Assembly: GCF_001598555.1 (NCBI RefSeq)
Contig: NZ_BCZE01000001.1
Location: 199,980 to 263,979 of the forward strand
Length of the DNA stretch: 64,000 nt
Source of the DNA: Novosphingobium rosa NBRC 15208
GTDB taxonomy: Bacteria > Pseudomonadota > Alphaproteobacteria > Sphingomonadales > Sphingomonadaceae
Direction of reading: 5' to 3'
In this document: positions 55,101 to 63,349 of the stretch, piece by piece
Position numbering within the stretch: position 1 is the first letter of the stretch
Layout: every line of letters starts with the position of its first letter
Translations under genes and position numbers: made by a program
Notes under the pieces: generated by a model
The model's database searches: none
What the model was told of the DNA's origin: nothing
The model's input: only the letters and a program-made list of their open reading frames with translations

Positions 55101-57304
55101 AGTTCGAGACCCCGGCGGGCAAGAACCCCATCGATCAGTTGAAAGTCGTCGGCCGCGCCACATCGCGGATCGACGGCAGGTTGAAGACCACCGGCAATGC
55201 GCCCTACGCCTATGAGCAGCATGATGTCGCGGCCCATCAGGCCTATGGCTTCGTGGTGGGCGCGGCCATCGCCAAAGGGCGCATCACCGCCATGGACACC
55301 ACGCTGGCCAGGGCGGCCCCCGGCGTGGTGGCCGTGATCGGCACGCTCGATCATGCCCAGCCTTTGCCCAAAAGCCGCTTCAACACCGCTCATTTGTTCG
55401 GCGGGCCGCAGGTGGAGCATTACCATCAGGCGATCGCGCTGGTGGTGGCCGACAGCTTCGAGCAGGCGCGCGCCGCCGCCGCGCTGATCCGCACCGATTA
55501 TGCCCGCGAACCGGGCCAGTTCGATCTGGCGAAGGCGGCGCCCGATGCGCCGCTGGTGCCCGGTAGCAAAGGCAAGCCCGACGTTGCCCGCGTGGGTGAT
55601 TTCGACACCGCCTTCACGCAAGCGCCCGTGCAACTGGACCGCAGCTACACCACGCCCGATGAAAGCCATGCGATGATGGAGCCGCATGCCACCATCGCCG
55701 CCTGGGATGGTGACAGGCTGACCGTCTGGACATCGAACCAGATGATCGCCTGGGGCAAGGCGAGCCTGGCCACCACGCTGGGCATGCCGCCTGAAAAGAT
55801 CCGTCTGAATGCCCCCTTCATCGGCGGAGGCTTCGGGGGCAAGCTGTTCATCCGGGCCGATGTGGTGCTGGCGGCGCTGGGGGCCAAGGCTGCCGGGCGC
55901 CCGGTCAAGCTTGCCCTGACCCGCCCGATGATGATGAACAACACCACGCATCGTCCCGCCACGATCCAGCGCGTGCGGCTGGGCGCCACGCGTGATGGCA
56001 AGCTGACGGCGATCGCGCATAGTTCGGCCAGCGGCGATCTGCCGGGCGGCGATCCGGAGGCCGCGGTCTCGCAGACCCAGCTGCTCTACGCGGCGCCCCA
56101 TCGCGAGACCTTCATGAAACTCGCCGTGCTTGACCTGCCCGAAGGCAACGCCATGCGCGCGCCGGGCGAAGCCCCCGGGCTGATGGTGCTGGAAATGGCC
56201 ATGGACGAAATGGCCGAGAAGCTGGGGATGGACCCGGTTGAATTCCGCATCCTCAACGACACGCAGGTCGATCCCGCCAAGCCCGATCGCTCTTTCTCGC
56301 AGCGGCATCTGATCGAATGCCTGCGGACGGGGGCGGAGAAGTTCGGCTGGTCGAAACGCAATCCCAAACCGGCGCAGGTTCGCGAAGGCCGCTGGCTGAT
56401 CGGCATGGGCGTTGCGGCGGGGTTCCGCAACAATCTGCTGATGAAGTCGGCGGCGCGCATCAGGCTGGAACGCGGCGGTCGCCTGACGGTCGAGACCGAC
56501 ATGACCGACATCGGGACGGGTTCCTACACCATCCTTGCCCAGACTGCGGCAGAGATGATGGGCGTGCCGCTCGATGCGGTGACGGTGAAGCTGGGCGACA
56601 GCGATTTTCCTGCTTCGGCAGGTTCTGGCGGGCAATGGGGCGGCAACAACTCGACAGCAGGGCTCTATGCCGCCTGCGTCAAGCTGCGCGCCATGGTGGC
56701 GCAGACCCTGGGCCTGAGCGAGAACGCCCATTTCGCGGATGGCAAGGTCATCGAGGGAGAGAAAGCCTTGCCGCTGGCGCAGGCCGCGCGCGAAGGGCCG
56801 CTCACCGCCGAGGATCTCATCGAATATGGCACGCTGGACAAGCAATATCAGCAATCGACCTTCGCCAGCCATTTCGTTGAAGCGGCGGTCGATGCCTATA
56901 CCGGCGAAACGCGAATCCGGCGCATGCTGGCGGTCTGCGACGCCGGTCGCATCCTCAATCCCAAGGCGGCACGCAGTCAGGTGATTGGCGCGATGACCAT
57001 GGGCGTGGGCGCTGCGCTCAGCGAGGAGCTGGCGGTGGACAAGCGCTTTGGCTACTTCGTCAACCACGATCTGGCCGGTTACGAGGTGGCGGTCCATGCC
57101 GATATTCCGCATCAGGAGGTGATGTTCCTGGATTATCCGGACGACAAATCCTCCCCCATGAAGGCCAAGGGCGTGGGCGAACTGGGCCTTTGCGGCGTGG
57201 GCGCCGCCATCGCCAATGCCATCTACAATGCCACCGGCGTGCGGGTGCGCGATTACCCCATCACGCTGGACAAGCATCTCGAACATCTGCCGGTGCTTGC
57301 CTGA
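55097..57304 (+). CDS. paoC: Aldehyde oxidoreductase molybdenum subunit (PaoC-like)
   Basis: A 735-residue catalytic subunit that oxidises aldehydes to acids at a molybdopterin cytosine dinucleotide. The substrate/cofactor segments [18 protein letters not shown] and [12 protein letters not shown] are visible, and the catalytic base is E695 in [10 protein letters not shown]. The length is close to E. coli PaoC. Periplasmic location is inferred from the Tat signal of the small subunit. It overlaps paoB by ATGA and joins the xdhC-type gene by TGATG. Confidence 0.93.
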   Translation: MKFETPAGKNPIDQLKVVGRATSRIDGRLKTTGNAPYAYEQHDVAAHQAYGFVVGAAIAKGRITAMDTTLARAAPGVVAVIGTLDHAQPLPKSRFNTAHLFGGPQVEHYHQAIALVVADSFEQARAAAALIRTDYAREPGQFDLAKAAPDAPLVPGSKGKPDVARVGDFDTAFTQAPVQLDRSYTTPDESHAMMEPHATIAAWDGDRLTVWTSNQMIAWGKASLATTLGMPPEKIRLNAPFIGGGFGGKLFIRADVVLAALGAKAAGRPVKLALTRPMMMNNTTHRPATIQRVRLGATRDGKLTAIAHSSASGDLPGGDPEAAVSQTQLLYAAPHRETFMKLAVLDLPEGNAMRAPGEAPGLMVLEMAMDEMAEKLGMDPVEFRILNDTQVDPAKPDRSFSQRHLIECLRTGAEKFGWSKRNPKPAQVREGRWLIGMGVAAGFRNNLLMKSAARIRLERGGRLTVETDMTDIGTGSYTILAQTAAEMMGVPLDAVTVKLGDSDFPASAGSGGQWGGNNSTAGLYAACVKLRAMVAQTLGLSENAHFADGKVIEGEKALPLAQAAREGPLTAEDLIEYGTLDKQYQQSTFASHFVEAAVDAYTGETRIRRMLAVCDAGRILNPKAARSQVIGAMTMGVGAALSEELAVDKRFGYFVNHDLAGYEVAVHADIPHQEVMFLDYPDDKSSPMKAKGVGELGLCGVGAAIANAIYNATGVRVRDYPITLDKHLEHLPVLA

Positions 57305-58302
57305 TGGCGGCGGGCCTCTCCGCCAGCCCCGGCGCGGTCTACACCGACTGGGTGCTGCCCTTTCTGGATGAGGCCATGGCGCAGGGGCAGCGGGTGGCGC
57401 TGGTCACGCTGGTGGGTGTCAGCGGCTCCTCGCCGCGCCCGCTGGGCAGCCAGTTGGCGGTGCGCGAGGATGGCGCCTCGGTGGGGTTGATCAGCGGGGG
57501 CTGCGTGGAGCCGAGCCTCGTGCTCGACGCCGTGCAGGCGATCCGGGATCAGCGCTGCCATCTGGAGCGCTATGGGCAGGGATCGCGCTTTATCGATCTG
57601 CGCCTGCCCTGTGGGTCGGCCATCGATGTCTATTTCGATACCGGGCTGACGCGGGATCTGGTGAAGGATCTGCTTGAGGCGCGGGCGCAACGCCGTCCTG
57701 TTACGATGGCCATCGACACAAGCCGCCATCGGCGCCGGCTGCTTGATGACGAACAGATGGCCCCGGACTTGTTCCTGCGCCCTTATGCGCCATCGTGCAG
57801 GATCACCATCGCGGGCGCCGGGCATGTCATGGTGGCGCTCGCCGGGCTGTGCCGCCTGTGCGAGATGGAGGTCGATCTGGTCAGCACCGACCGCTTGACC
57901 TGCCATTTGCTCGAACAGCAAGGCTTCCATCCGCAGGTGGTCAATGCCTGGGCTCAGGCGGGCTGGCATGGGCTGGATCGCTGGTCGGGGGCTGTCCTGC
58001 TCTCGCATGATCATGACGACGAGGCGGGTGTGCTGGCCGACATCCTTGGCACGCAGGCCTTCTACATCGGCGCCCTGGGATCGCGCCGCACCCATGCGCG
58101 GCGTCTCGACCTGCTGCGCCATATGGGCGTGCCCGAGGACGATCTGGCCCGCATTCGCGGACCTGTCGGCCTGTCCATCGGGGCGATGACGCCGCCCGAG
58201 ATCGCGACCTCCATTCTGGCCGAGATCATCGCCCATTGGCGCGCGCGTCCCAACTCGCATGCCGGACATGCCGCAGCGGATCTGGCGCGGATGGAAGCAT
58301 GA
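57304..58302 (+). CDS. paoD: XdhC/PaoD-family molybdenum cofactor insertion factor
   Basis: A 332-residue cytoplasmic chaperone. The N-terminal XdhC_CoxI domain has VTLVGVSGSSPRPLGSQLAV and SGGCVEPSLV; the C-terminal Rossmann-like domain has ITIAGAGHVMVALA and ALGSRRTHARRLDLL. It should bind the sulphurated cofactor and load it into PaoC before Tat export. The ATG overlaps the paoC stop (TGATG), so a start upstream in the same frame is rejected. Confidence 0.9.
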   Translation: MAAGLSASPGAVYTDWVLPFLDEAMAQGQRVALVTLVGVSGSSPRPLGSQLAVREDGASVGLISGGCVEPSLVLDAVQAIRDQRCHLERYGQGSRFIDLRLPCGSAIDVYFDTGLTRDLVKDLLEARAQRRPVTMAIDTSRHRRRLLDDEQMAPDLFLRPYAPSCRITIAGAGHVMVALAGLCRLCEMEVDLVSTDRLTCHLLEQQGFHPQVVNAWAQAGWHGLDRWSGAVLLSHDHDDEAGVLADILGTQAFYIGALGSRRTHARRLDLLRHMGVPEDDLARIRGPVGLSIGAMTPPEIATSILAEIIAHWRARPNSHAGHAAADLARMEA

Positions 58303-58928
58303 TGAGCGCGACGATGGTGGCCGTGCTGGGCGCGGGTGCGGGCTTGCGCATGGGTGGCGGCAAACTGGACCGCGATCTGGGCGGACGGCCGCTGGGCGCC
58401 TGGGCCATGGCGAGCGCGCAGAGCCTTGGCGCCCCGGTCTGCCTGATTTCGGCCCAGCAACAACCCGACTGGCTCGGACCCGGCGTAACGCTGGTGCATA
58501 ACCCTGACGCCAGCTCCGGCATGGCTTCATCCTTGCACCGCGCCGTGGAGCAGGCACGCGAGAGGCGCGCGGGGCGCCTGCTGGTCATGCTGGCCGATAT
58601 GCCCTTCGTGGACACGGCGACCTTGCACATGCTTCTCGACCGGACATCGCGGGAGACGGTCACGGCCTGCCGTTATCACGATGGCAGGCTCGGGCCGCCG
58701 GCCTGCTTCGGGGGCGACCGCCTGGATGGTCTTGCCGATCTGGCTGGTGACATGGGCGCGCGCCAACTGCTCAACCAGCCCGGTTTTGCGCTTGGGCTTG
58801 CCGTCGATGCCGAGCAGTTGATGGATATCGATACGCCGGACGATCTGCAACTTGCCCGCTGCAGAGCCGGGCGACGCATGCAACTGGAAGGCCGCGAAAA
58901 CAAGGAACGCGCTGGCGGAGAGCGCTGA
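58299..58928 (+). CDS. mocA: MocA-like molybdenum cofactor cytidylyltransferase
   Basis: A 209-residue nucleotidyltransferase. The N-terminal motif LGAGAGLRMGGGKLDRDLGG and the metal-binding LADMPFVD match MocA/MobA. MocA makes the cytosine dinucleotide form of the cofactor that PaoC-type enzymes need, which fits its place at the end of this operon. In MocA the N-terminal motif normally reads LAAGxSxRMG-K; alanine-to-glycine replacement here is mild. The start overlaps the paoD stop (ATGATGA). Confidence 0.88.
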   Translation: MMSATMVAVLGAGAGLRMGGGKLDRDLGGRPLGAWAMASAQSLGAPVCLISAQQQPDWLGPGVTLVHNPDASSGMASSLHRAVEQARERRAGRLLVMLADMPFVDTATLHMLLDRTSRETVTACRYHDGRLGPPACFGGDRLDGLADLAGDMGARQLLNQPGFALGLAVDAEQLMDIDTPDDLQLARCRAGRRMQLEGRENKERAGGER

Positions 58929-59022
58929 CAAAACTGCCGGTCATCCGCGCGACGTGATCGGCATCTGGTGGTCATTGCTTATCATTCGAGGCCCGCAGCA
59001 AGGAGGAGATGACCTGCTCCGG

Positions 59023-60969
59023 TCAAAGCTGCTTCGCCAAGGCATAGCCCTGCTGTGTCGCAAACACGATGCGGCGCGGGGCATAGGCATCACCGAGGAG
59101 GTGAACGTCCTCGCGCGTCTCCTCCAGCCGGGTGAAGAGATCCGCATTTGAGATTCCGCCGCAAGCCAGCACCACGCTGTCAAAACCGTCATGCAGGCTT
59201 TCTCGCTGCGAATAGACGTTGCGCGTGCGGATGATGGGCAGGTCTATGCCCGTCACCGCCTCCATGCAGATGAGCCTTGCCCCCGCTTCCGACAAGCGGC
59301 CAAGCAGCGTTCCGATGGAATAGCGGCTGACCAGCGGCGCCGGACCATTGGTCTGGATGAAAAGGGTCACGCGCCGGCCTTCACGCGCCAGCATATCGGC
59401 AAAAGCAAGGGGAGCGATATGATCGTCCTGCACGATGATGGCGACATCGCGGCCCACCGTCTCCTCGCCCTTCAGATAGCGCCACATATCGCAGACATGC
59501 GCGCCTTCCGCGCCCGGTATGGCCGGACGGCGCGGCGAGGCGCCTGTCGCCAGCGCGATCACCCCGGCCTCATGCCTGGCCAGCGCGTCATGGGTCGCTT
59601 CCTGTCCCAGCCGCACGGTCACGCCCAGATCCTCCAGCCGCGCGGCCTGATAGCGGATAAGGTCAGCGAAAGCGGCCTGCCCGGGCAGCATGGCGGCAAG
59701 CCGCACCTGCCCGCCAAGCTCCTCGTCCTTCTCCCACAGTTCGACCCGATGGCCTCGTTCACGCGCGGTGATCGCCAGTTGCATCCCCGCCGGGCCGCCG
59801 CCGATGACCAGCAGGTTACGGGGCGCCTCCGTCCTGGGCAGGTCCGTGCGGTCACCAAGGCCCAGCGCTGGATTGACCGTGCAGGCGAAGGGAAGCCCCT
59901 CCGCCACGCCGCGGTTGATGCAGTCATTGGTGCCGATGCAGGGCCGGAAGGGGCGAGCGTCCTCACCCATGGCCTTGGCGACAAAAGCGGCGTCGGCAAG
60001 ATGCGCCCGGCCAACAGCGACCATATCCGCATGGCCTGCCGCCAGGATCGCTTCGGCCACCTCCGGCCGGTTGACGCGCCCGCCATAGATCACCGGCACG
60101 TCAAGCTGGCGTTTGAATGCGCCCGCCATCTCGGCCCATTGGCCGGGCCGGAAATGCCAGGGCTGGATGTAGCTGGGGAAACCCCAGCCCGTGCCCATCA
60201 CGCAATGGATGTAATCGACATGCCCCGTTTGCTGGAGCCATCCGGCGATCCGCAGCCCTTCATCGGCATCATAGCCCCCCGGTTCCGCCTCCGCCATGTT
60301 GAGGCGGACGCCCACGGTCAGCCTGTCTCCCACGGCAGCCCGGATCTCCGCCAGAATCTCGCCGAGGAAGGCCATGCGGCCCTCGAAACTGCCGCCATAG
60401 CCGTCGCTGCGGCGGTTGGTGAGCGGCGAGAGGAACCATTCGATCAGATCGTCGTGGTTGGCATGCAGTTCGATCGCATCGAGGCCCGCCGCCAGCGCCT
60501 GCTGCGCCGAGAAACGATATTCAGCGACAAACCAGGCGATCTCGCGCCGGGTCAGCGCATGGGGCACCAGATTGATGACAGGGCCGGACAGCGTGGGCGA
60601 CGGGCCATGCGGCATGCCGCCCTGCATGATCAATTGCGTGCCGACGCGCGCGCCGCGATCCTGCGCCTCTGCAGCGAGGCGCCCCATGCGTTCGACGAAG
60701 AGGGGGCTGCGGAAGACCCCGCCCTTGCGCGATCCCACGCCCTGCGGATCAAAGCCGGGCGGGCAGATATTCTCCACGAAACCGTTGAGCGCGATGAGAT
60801 AGCCCGTGCCGCCCTCGGCCAGCGTGCGCCAATAGGAGATGTAGCGCTCGGCCTCATCCTCCGTGCCCAGCAGCGCGCCCAGCATGGCCGCATGGGGCGG
60901 AGCCGCGATGCGATTGCGCACCGTCATCTGGCCCAGGCGCAAAGGTTCGAAGATCAGTTGCGGTTTCAT
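59023..60969 (-). CDS. Old-yellow-enzyme/FadH-type NADH:flavin oxidoreductase
   Basis: A 648-residue two-part flavoenzyme. Residues about 3-340 form an OYE TIM barrel binding FMN (NRIAAPPHAAMLG, GLDAIELHANHDDLIEWFLSP, NRRSDGYGGSFEGR). Residues about 375-648 form an FAD/NAD(P) domain (NLLVIGGGPAGMQLA). The architecture is that of 2,4-dienoyl-CoA reductase and trimethylamine dehydrogenase. The iron-sulphur motif between the parts reads CIGTNDCINR...C: the second of the four usual cysteines is threonine. GGGAGAAG precedes the ATG at 60969. Substrate unknown; reduction of an activated double bond is the family theme. Confidence 0.88.
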   Translation of the reverse strand: MKPQLIFEPLRLGQMTVRNRIAAPPHAAMLGALLGTEDEAERYISYWRTLAEGGTGYLIALNGFVENICPPGFDPQGVGSRKGGVFRSPLFVERMGRLAAEAQDRGARVGTQLIMQGGMPHGPSPTLSGPVINLVPHALTRREIAWFVAEYRFSAQQALAAGLDAIELHANHDDLIEWFLSPLTNRRSDGYGGSFEGRMAFLGEILAEIRAAVGDRLTVGVRLNMAEAEPGGYDADEGLRIAGWLQQTGHVDYIHCVMGTGWGFPSYIQPWHFRPGQWAEMAGAFKRQLDVPVIYGGRVNRPEVAEAILAAGHADMVAVGRAHLADAAFVAKAMGEDARPFRPCIGTNDCINRGVAEGLPFACTVNPALGLGDRTDLPRTEAPRNLLVIGGGPAGMQLAITARERGHRVELWEKDEELGGQVRLAAMLPGQAAFADLIRYQAARLEDLGVTVRLGQEATHDALARHEAGVIALATGASPRRPAIPGAEGAHVCDMWRYLKGEETVGRDVAIIVQDDHIAPLAFADMLAREGRRVTLFIQTNGPAPLVSRYSIGTLLGRLSEAGARLICMEAVTGIDLPIIRTRNVYSQRESLHDGFDSVVLACGGISNADLFTRLEETREDVHLLGDAYAPRRIVFATQQGYALAKQL

Positions 60970-60992
60970 GGCTCTTCTCCCGAGAGAGAAGC

Positions 60993-61002
60993 TATTTAAA
61001 TA
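60993..61002. promoter_or_regulatory. AT-rich palindrome upstream of the flavoenzyme gene
   Basis: TATTTAAATA is a perfect 10-base palindrome in otherwise GC-rich DNA, 24 bases before the start codon of the leftward gene. It could be part of a promoter or an operator. On the minus strand TTGCAC lies 17 bases upstream of a TAGCTT, a possible but weak promoter. Confidence 0.35.
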
Positions 61003-61058
61003 TAGCCCATGGTGCAATATTTATTTCTTCAAACCCTTTCGCCAGACTTCGTTACTCC

Positions 61059-61084
61059 CGGCCATGCCCTTGAAAGCATGGCCG
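61059..61084 (-). terminator. Hairpin after the NDH-2-like gene
   Basis: A perfect 9-bp stem CGGCCATGC/GCATGGCCG (61059-61067, 61076-61084) with an 8-base loop, immediately downstream of the NDH-2-like gene in its direction of transcription. No T-run follows, so it may only attenuate read-through into the flavoenzyme gene. Confidence 0.45.
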
Positions 61085-61096
61085 AAAGCGCGGTCA

Positions 61097-62305
61097 TCAA
61101 GGCACGATCACATAATCCGGATTGGCGACAGCGAACACCGCATCACGATCGGCTGCGGGGGGATAGATCCACACGCGGTTGATCTCCTGCTTGACCGCCT
61201 TGGCTTCTGCGCGCGTGAGCCGCACCTGCCTGTCCCAGCCTTCGGTGAACAGCGCGCCCCAGTCTCCAAGGTCCACGCAGGTGACATATTTCGGCTGACT
61301 GTAAGGGTGAAGCGGCAGGCCGACGAGTTCGGCGGCGGCATTATGCCCTGCCACGCGCCCCAGGCTCAACGCATGCTGGCACGACATGGCGGCGACATGG
61401 CCCAGATCGTCCGACGCCGCCCGCGCCGTGTCTCCCGTTACGAAGATGCCCTCGGCGCCCGGCGCATGAAGGTAGGCATCGGCGACCACGCGACCCATGT
61501 CGTCATGCTCGCCGGGGATCTGCCCCGCCAGCGGGCTGGCGCGCATCCCCGCCGCCCAGACCACGGTGCTGGTTTCGATCGTTTCGCCAGACGAAAGCGT
61601 GACGCTGTCAGCAGCGATCGCGGTCACCCGCACCGCCGAGCGGACCTCCACCCCGGCAAAGGCAAGGGCCTCGGCGAAATGGGGCACCGTGGCCGCGCCA
61701 AGCGACCTGCCGGGCTGGTCGGCGGTGTCGATCAGGATAACACGGAAGGTGGCGTCCTGACCCAGGGCGGCGCGCAGGCGGATCGGCATCTCCGTCACCG
61801 CCTCAAGGCCGGTCAGCCCCCCGCCCGCAACGACCACGGTGTTGCGAGCCGGGCTTTCAGGCCGCTCTGCAAGCGCCTTGAGGTGAGCGTCGAGCGCTTG
61901 CGCGCTGTCGAACTGATCCGTGTCGAAGGCGTGTTCGGCAAGACCGGGCACAGCGGGTCGGAACAGCTGGCTGCCAGCCGCCAGAACGAAGCGGTCATAG
62001 GCGAAGGTTTCGCGCACGCCCTCGTTCCGGACGACAGTCAGGGTGCGGGCGTCCGCATCGATCGTTTCGACCAGACCCGGCACGTGCCGCGCGCCCACGG
62101 CTGAGAAAAGGCCTCCGACATCCGGGTTCATATTCTCGAGTTCCGCCTCATAGAGCCGTGGGCGAATGACGAGGTTGGGCGCAGGCGACACAATGACCAC
62201 CTCAACCTCATCCTGCTTGCCCGCCAGAGCTATGGCGCGGCTGGCGGAGAGCGCGGCCCATACTCCAGCGAAGCCGGTCCCGGCGATGACGATCTTCTGA
62301 GGCAT
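61097..62305 (-). CDS. NAD(P)/FAD-dependent oxidoreductase, NDH-2-like
   Basis: A 402-residue flavoprotein of the pyridine nucleotide-disulphide class. The FAD motif is KIVIAGTGFAGVWAA at the N-terminus, the NADH motif is VVVAGGGLTGLEAVTEM near the middle, and the second FAD contact is GIFVTGDTARA. Together with the C-terminal segment this fits type II NADH dehydrogenases that pass electrons to quinone, though a soluble reductase is possible. AAAGGA precedes the ATG at 62305; the open frame extends further upstream without homology. It follows the Rrf2 gene by 167 bases. Confidence 0.85.
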   Translation of the reverse strand: MPQKIVIAGTGFAGVWAALSASRAIALAGKQDEVEVVIVSPAPNLVIRPRLYEAELENMNPDVGGLFSAVGARHVPGLVETIDADARTLTVVRNEGVRETFAYDRFVLAAGSQLFRPAVPGLAEHAFDTDQFDSAQALDAHLKALAERPESPARNTVVVAGGGLTGLEAVTEMPIRLRAALGQDATFRVILIDTADQPGRSLGAATVPHFAEALAFAGVEVRSAVRVTAIAADSVTLSSGETIETSTVVWAAGMRASPLAGQIPGEHDDMGRVVADAYLHAPGAEGIFVTGDTARAASDDLGHVAAMSCQHALSLGRVAGHNAAAELVGLPLHPYSQPKYVTCVDLGDWGALFTEGWDRQVRLTRAEAKAVKQEINRVWIYPPAADRDAVFAVANPDYVIVP

Positions 62306-62424
62306 GAAACGATCCTTTCTGGCTGTTTGCCGGGCGCGGTTCATCGTCCGCGGCATCCCTGATGCTGCGGCACGCGGCACTTTCCCGGCGCGGCCCGGCG
62401 GCTGGCCCGAGAAAGACATCATTG

Positions 62425-62457
62425 TTGATCAAATCCATGCGCCAACAGCGCGCATGG
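62425..62457 (-). promoter_or_regulatory. Palindrome and hairpin between Rrf2 and NDH-2-like genes
   Basis: TTGATCAA (62425-62432) is a perfect palindrome and is followed by an 8-bp inverted repeat CCATGCGC/GCGCATGG (62435-62442, 62450-62457). They lie upstream of the NDH-2-like gene and downstream of the Rrf2 gene. One may be an operator for the regulator and the other an attenuator; neither matches a site I know. Confidence 0.35.
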
Positions 62458-62472
62458 CTCAGCGGCGCGGGA

Positions 62473-63015
62473 TCAGTCGGGCACGTCGCGTGCAGGCCTG
62501 CCGCCGCGTGTGGCGCGTCCGCTCACGCGGTCGCTGATCCAGCCGTTCACATCATCGGCGAAAGCGGGCGGCGCCTTGCGCATGAAGCGTTCACCGACGC
62601 TCGCCAAAGTCTGGGATGCCAATGTGTCCCGCATGGCCTTCTCGGCCTGCAGCATGACGGCATGGATGGCGCAGGTGCCCGCCGTCGCCCAACCCGGAGC
62701 CTGCGCTCCGAACACCGCGCAGCGTCCCCGCACTTCCTGGCAGTCGAACAGAGGCTTCTCACCCTCGATGGCATCGACGACATCGAGGAAGCTGATCCGG
62801 TCCGCTGGCCGTGCAAGCAGGTAGCCGCCCCTGACGCCCTCGCTTGCTTTCACGATGCCCGCCTTTTCGAGCCTGGGAAAGATTTTCGCGAGGAAGCTGG
62901 GCGAAACGCCCTGCAGTTCGGCAAGATCCCTGCTGCTGACCGGGCGATTGTCGTTACCGACAAGCCACAGCAGGCAGTGGATGCCATATTCGACGCTGGT
63001 GGTTATGTGAGCCAT
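62473..63015 (-). CDS. Rrf2-family transcription regulator with Fe-S cysteines
   Basis: A 180-residue regulator. The winged helix-turn-helix occupies about residues 1-75 (SSRDLAELQGVSPSFLAKIFPRLEKAGIV, GVRGGYLLAR). C92, C99 and C115 in DCQEVRGRC and GTCAIH are placed like the three cluster-binding cysteines of IscR/NsrR/RsrR-type sensors. A basic tail follows. It probably senses redox, nitric oxide or iron-sulphur status and controls itself and the downstream flavoenzymes. It heads the leftward unit. Confidence 0.9.
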   Translation of the reverse strand: MAHITTSVEYGIHCLLWLVGNDNRPVSSRDLAELQGVSPSFLAKIFPRLEKAGIVKASEGVRGGYLLARPADRISFLDVVDAIEGEKPLFDCQEVRGRCAVFGAQAPGWATAGTCAIHAVMLQAEKAMRDTLASQTLASVGERFMRKAPPAFADDVNGWISDRVSGRATRGGRPARDVPD

Positions 63016-63022
63016 GAACGCA

Positions 63023-63035
63023 GACTAATACAGTC
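63023..63035 (-). promoter_or_regulatory. Dyad overlapping the probable Rrf2 promoter
   Basis: GACT and AGTC are separated by five bases, ending eight bases before the Rrf2 start codon. On the minus strand TATTAG (63030-63025) lies 15 bases after TTGACT (63051-63046), a slightly short promoter that would give an almost leaderless transcript. Autoregulation through this dyad is plausible. Confidence 0.4.
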
Positions 63036-63286
63036 GGCGTTTGCGAGTCAATGATAAACGCGGATACAATGAGTCTTAGTTTATATGCTACACTTCTCCC
63101 GCCGTCCATCCATGGACAATCATCTGATTTTAGTGGATTTCCTTTCGATCTCGAGCAGTGGAATATTGAATGCAGCCCCCGGAAAGACCGCTGGTCCGGT
63201 GGTTGGCACAGCCCGACACCGCCATTGCCAATGCCGCAATCACAGGCTGACAGCGCGACGATCAGCCCCGATTCACACAAATTGCA

Positions 63287-63305
63287 AATGAGTTTGATTC
63301 TCATT
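63287..63305 (+). promoter_or_regulatory. Fur box
   Basis: A 19-base site with perfect 6-base arms AATGAG and CTCATT around TTTGATT. The arms and total length match the classical 19-base Fur box with its AATGA/TCATT ends. It is 44 bases before the start codon of the TonB receptor gene, so iron-replete Fur should repress that gene. Confidence 0.75.
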
Positions 63306-63349
63306 ATTCGATTATGTATCTGCCCCTGCGGCAAACCGGGGGGAATCAC

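Larger units (their letters stand above)
63016..63349. other. 334-base divergent regulatory interval
   Basis: Lies between the Rrf2 gene (leftward) and the last TonB receptor gene (rightward). It contains the GACT-AATAC-AGTC dyad next to the Rrf2 start and a Fur box near the receptor gene. The centre is less GC-rich than the flanks; I see no gene in it. Confidence 0.6.

Noticed and set aside
54857..57286. 809-codon open frame antisense to paoC
   Set aside because: Mirror of the molybdenum subunit with histidine/arginine-rich composition; not protein-like.
59191..60999. 602-codon open frame antisense to the flavoenzyme gene
   Set aside because: No domain or start signal; the minus-strand flavoenzyme explains the region.
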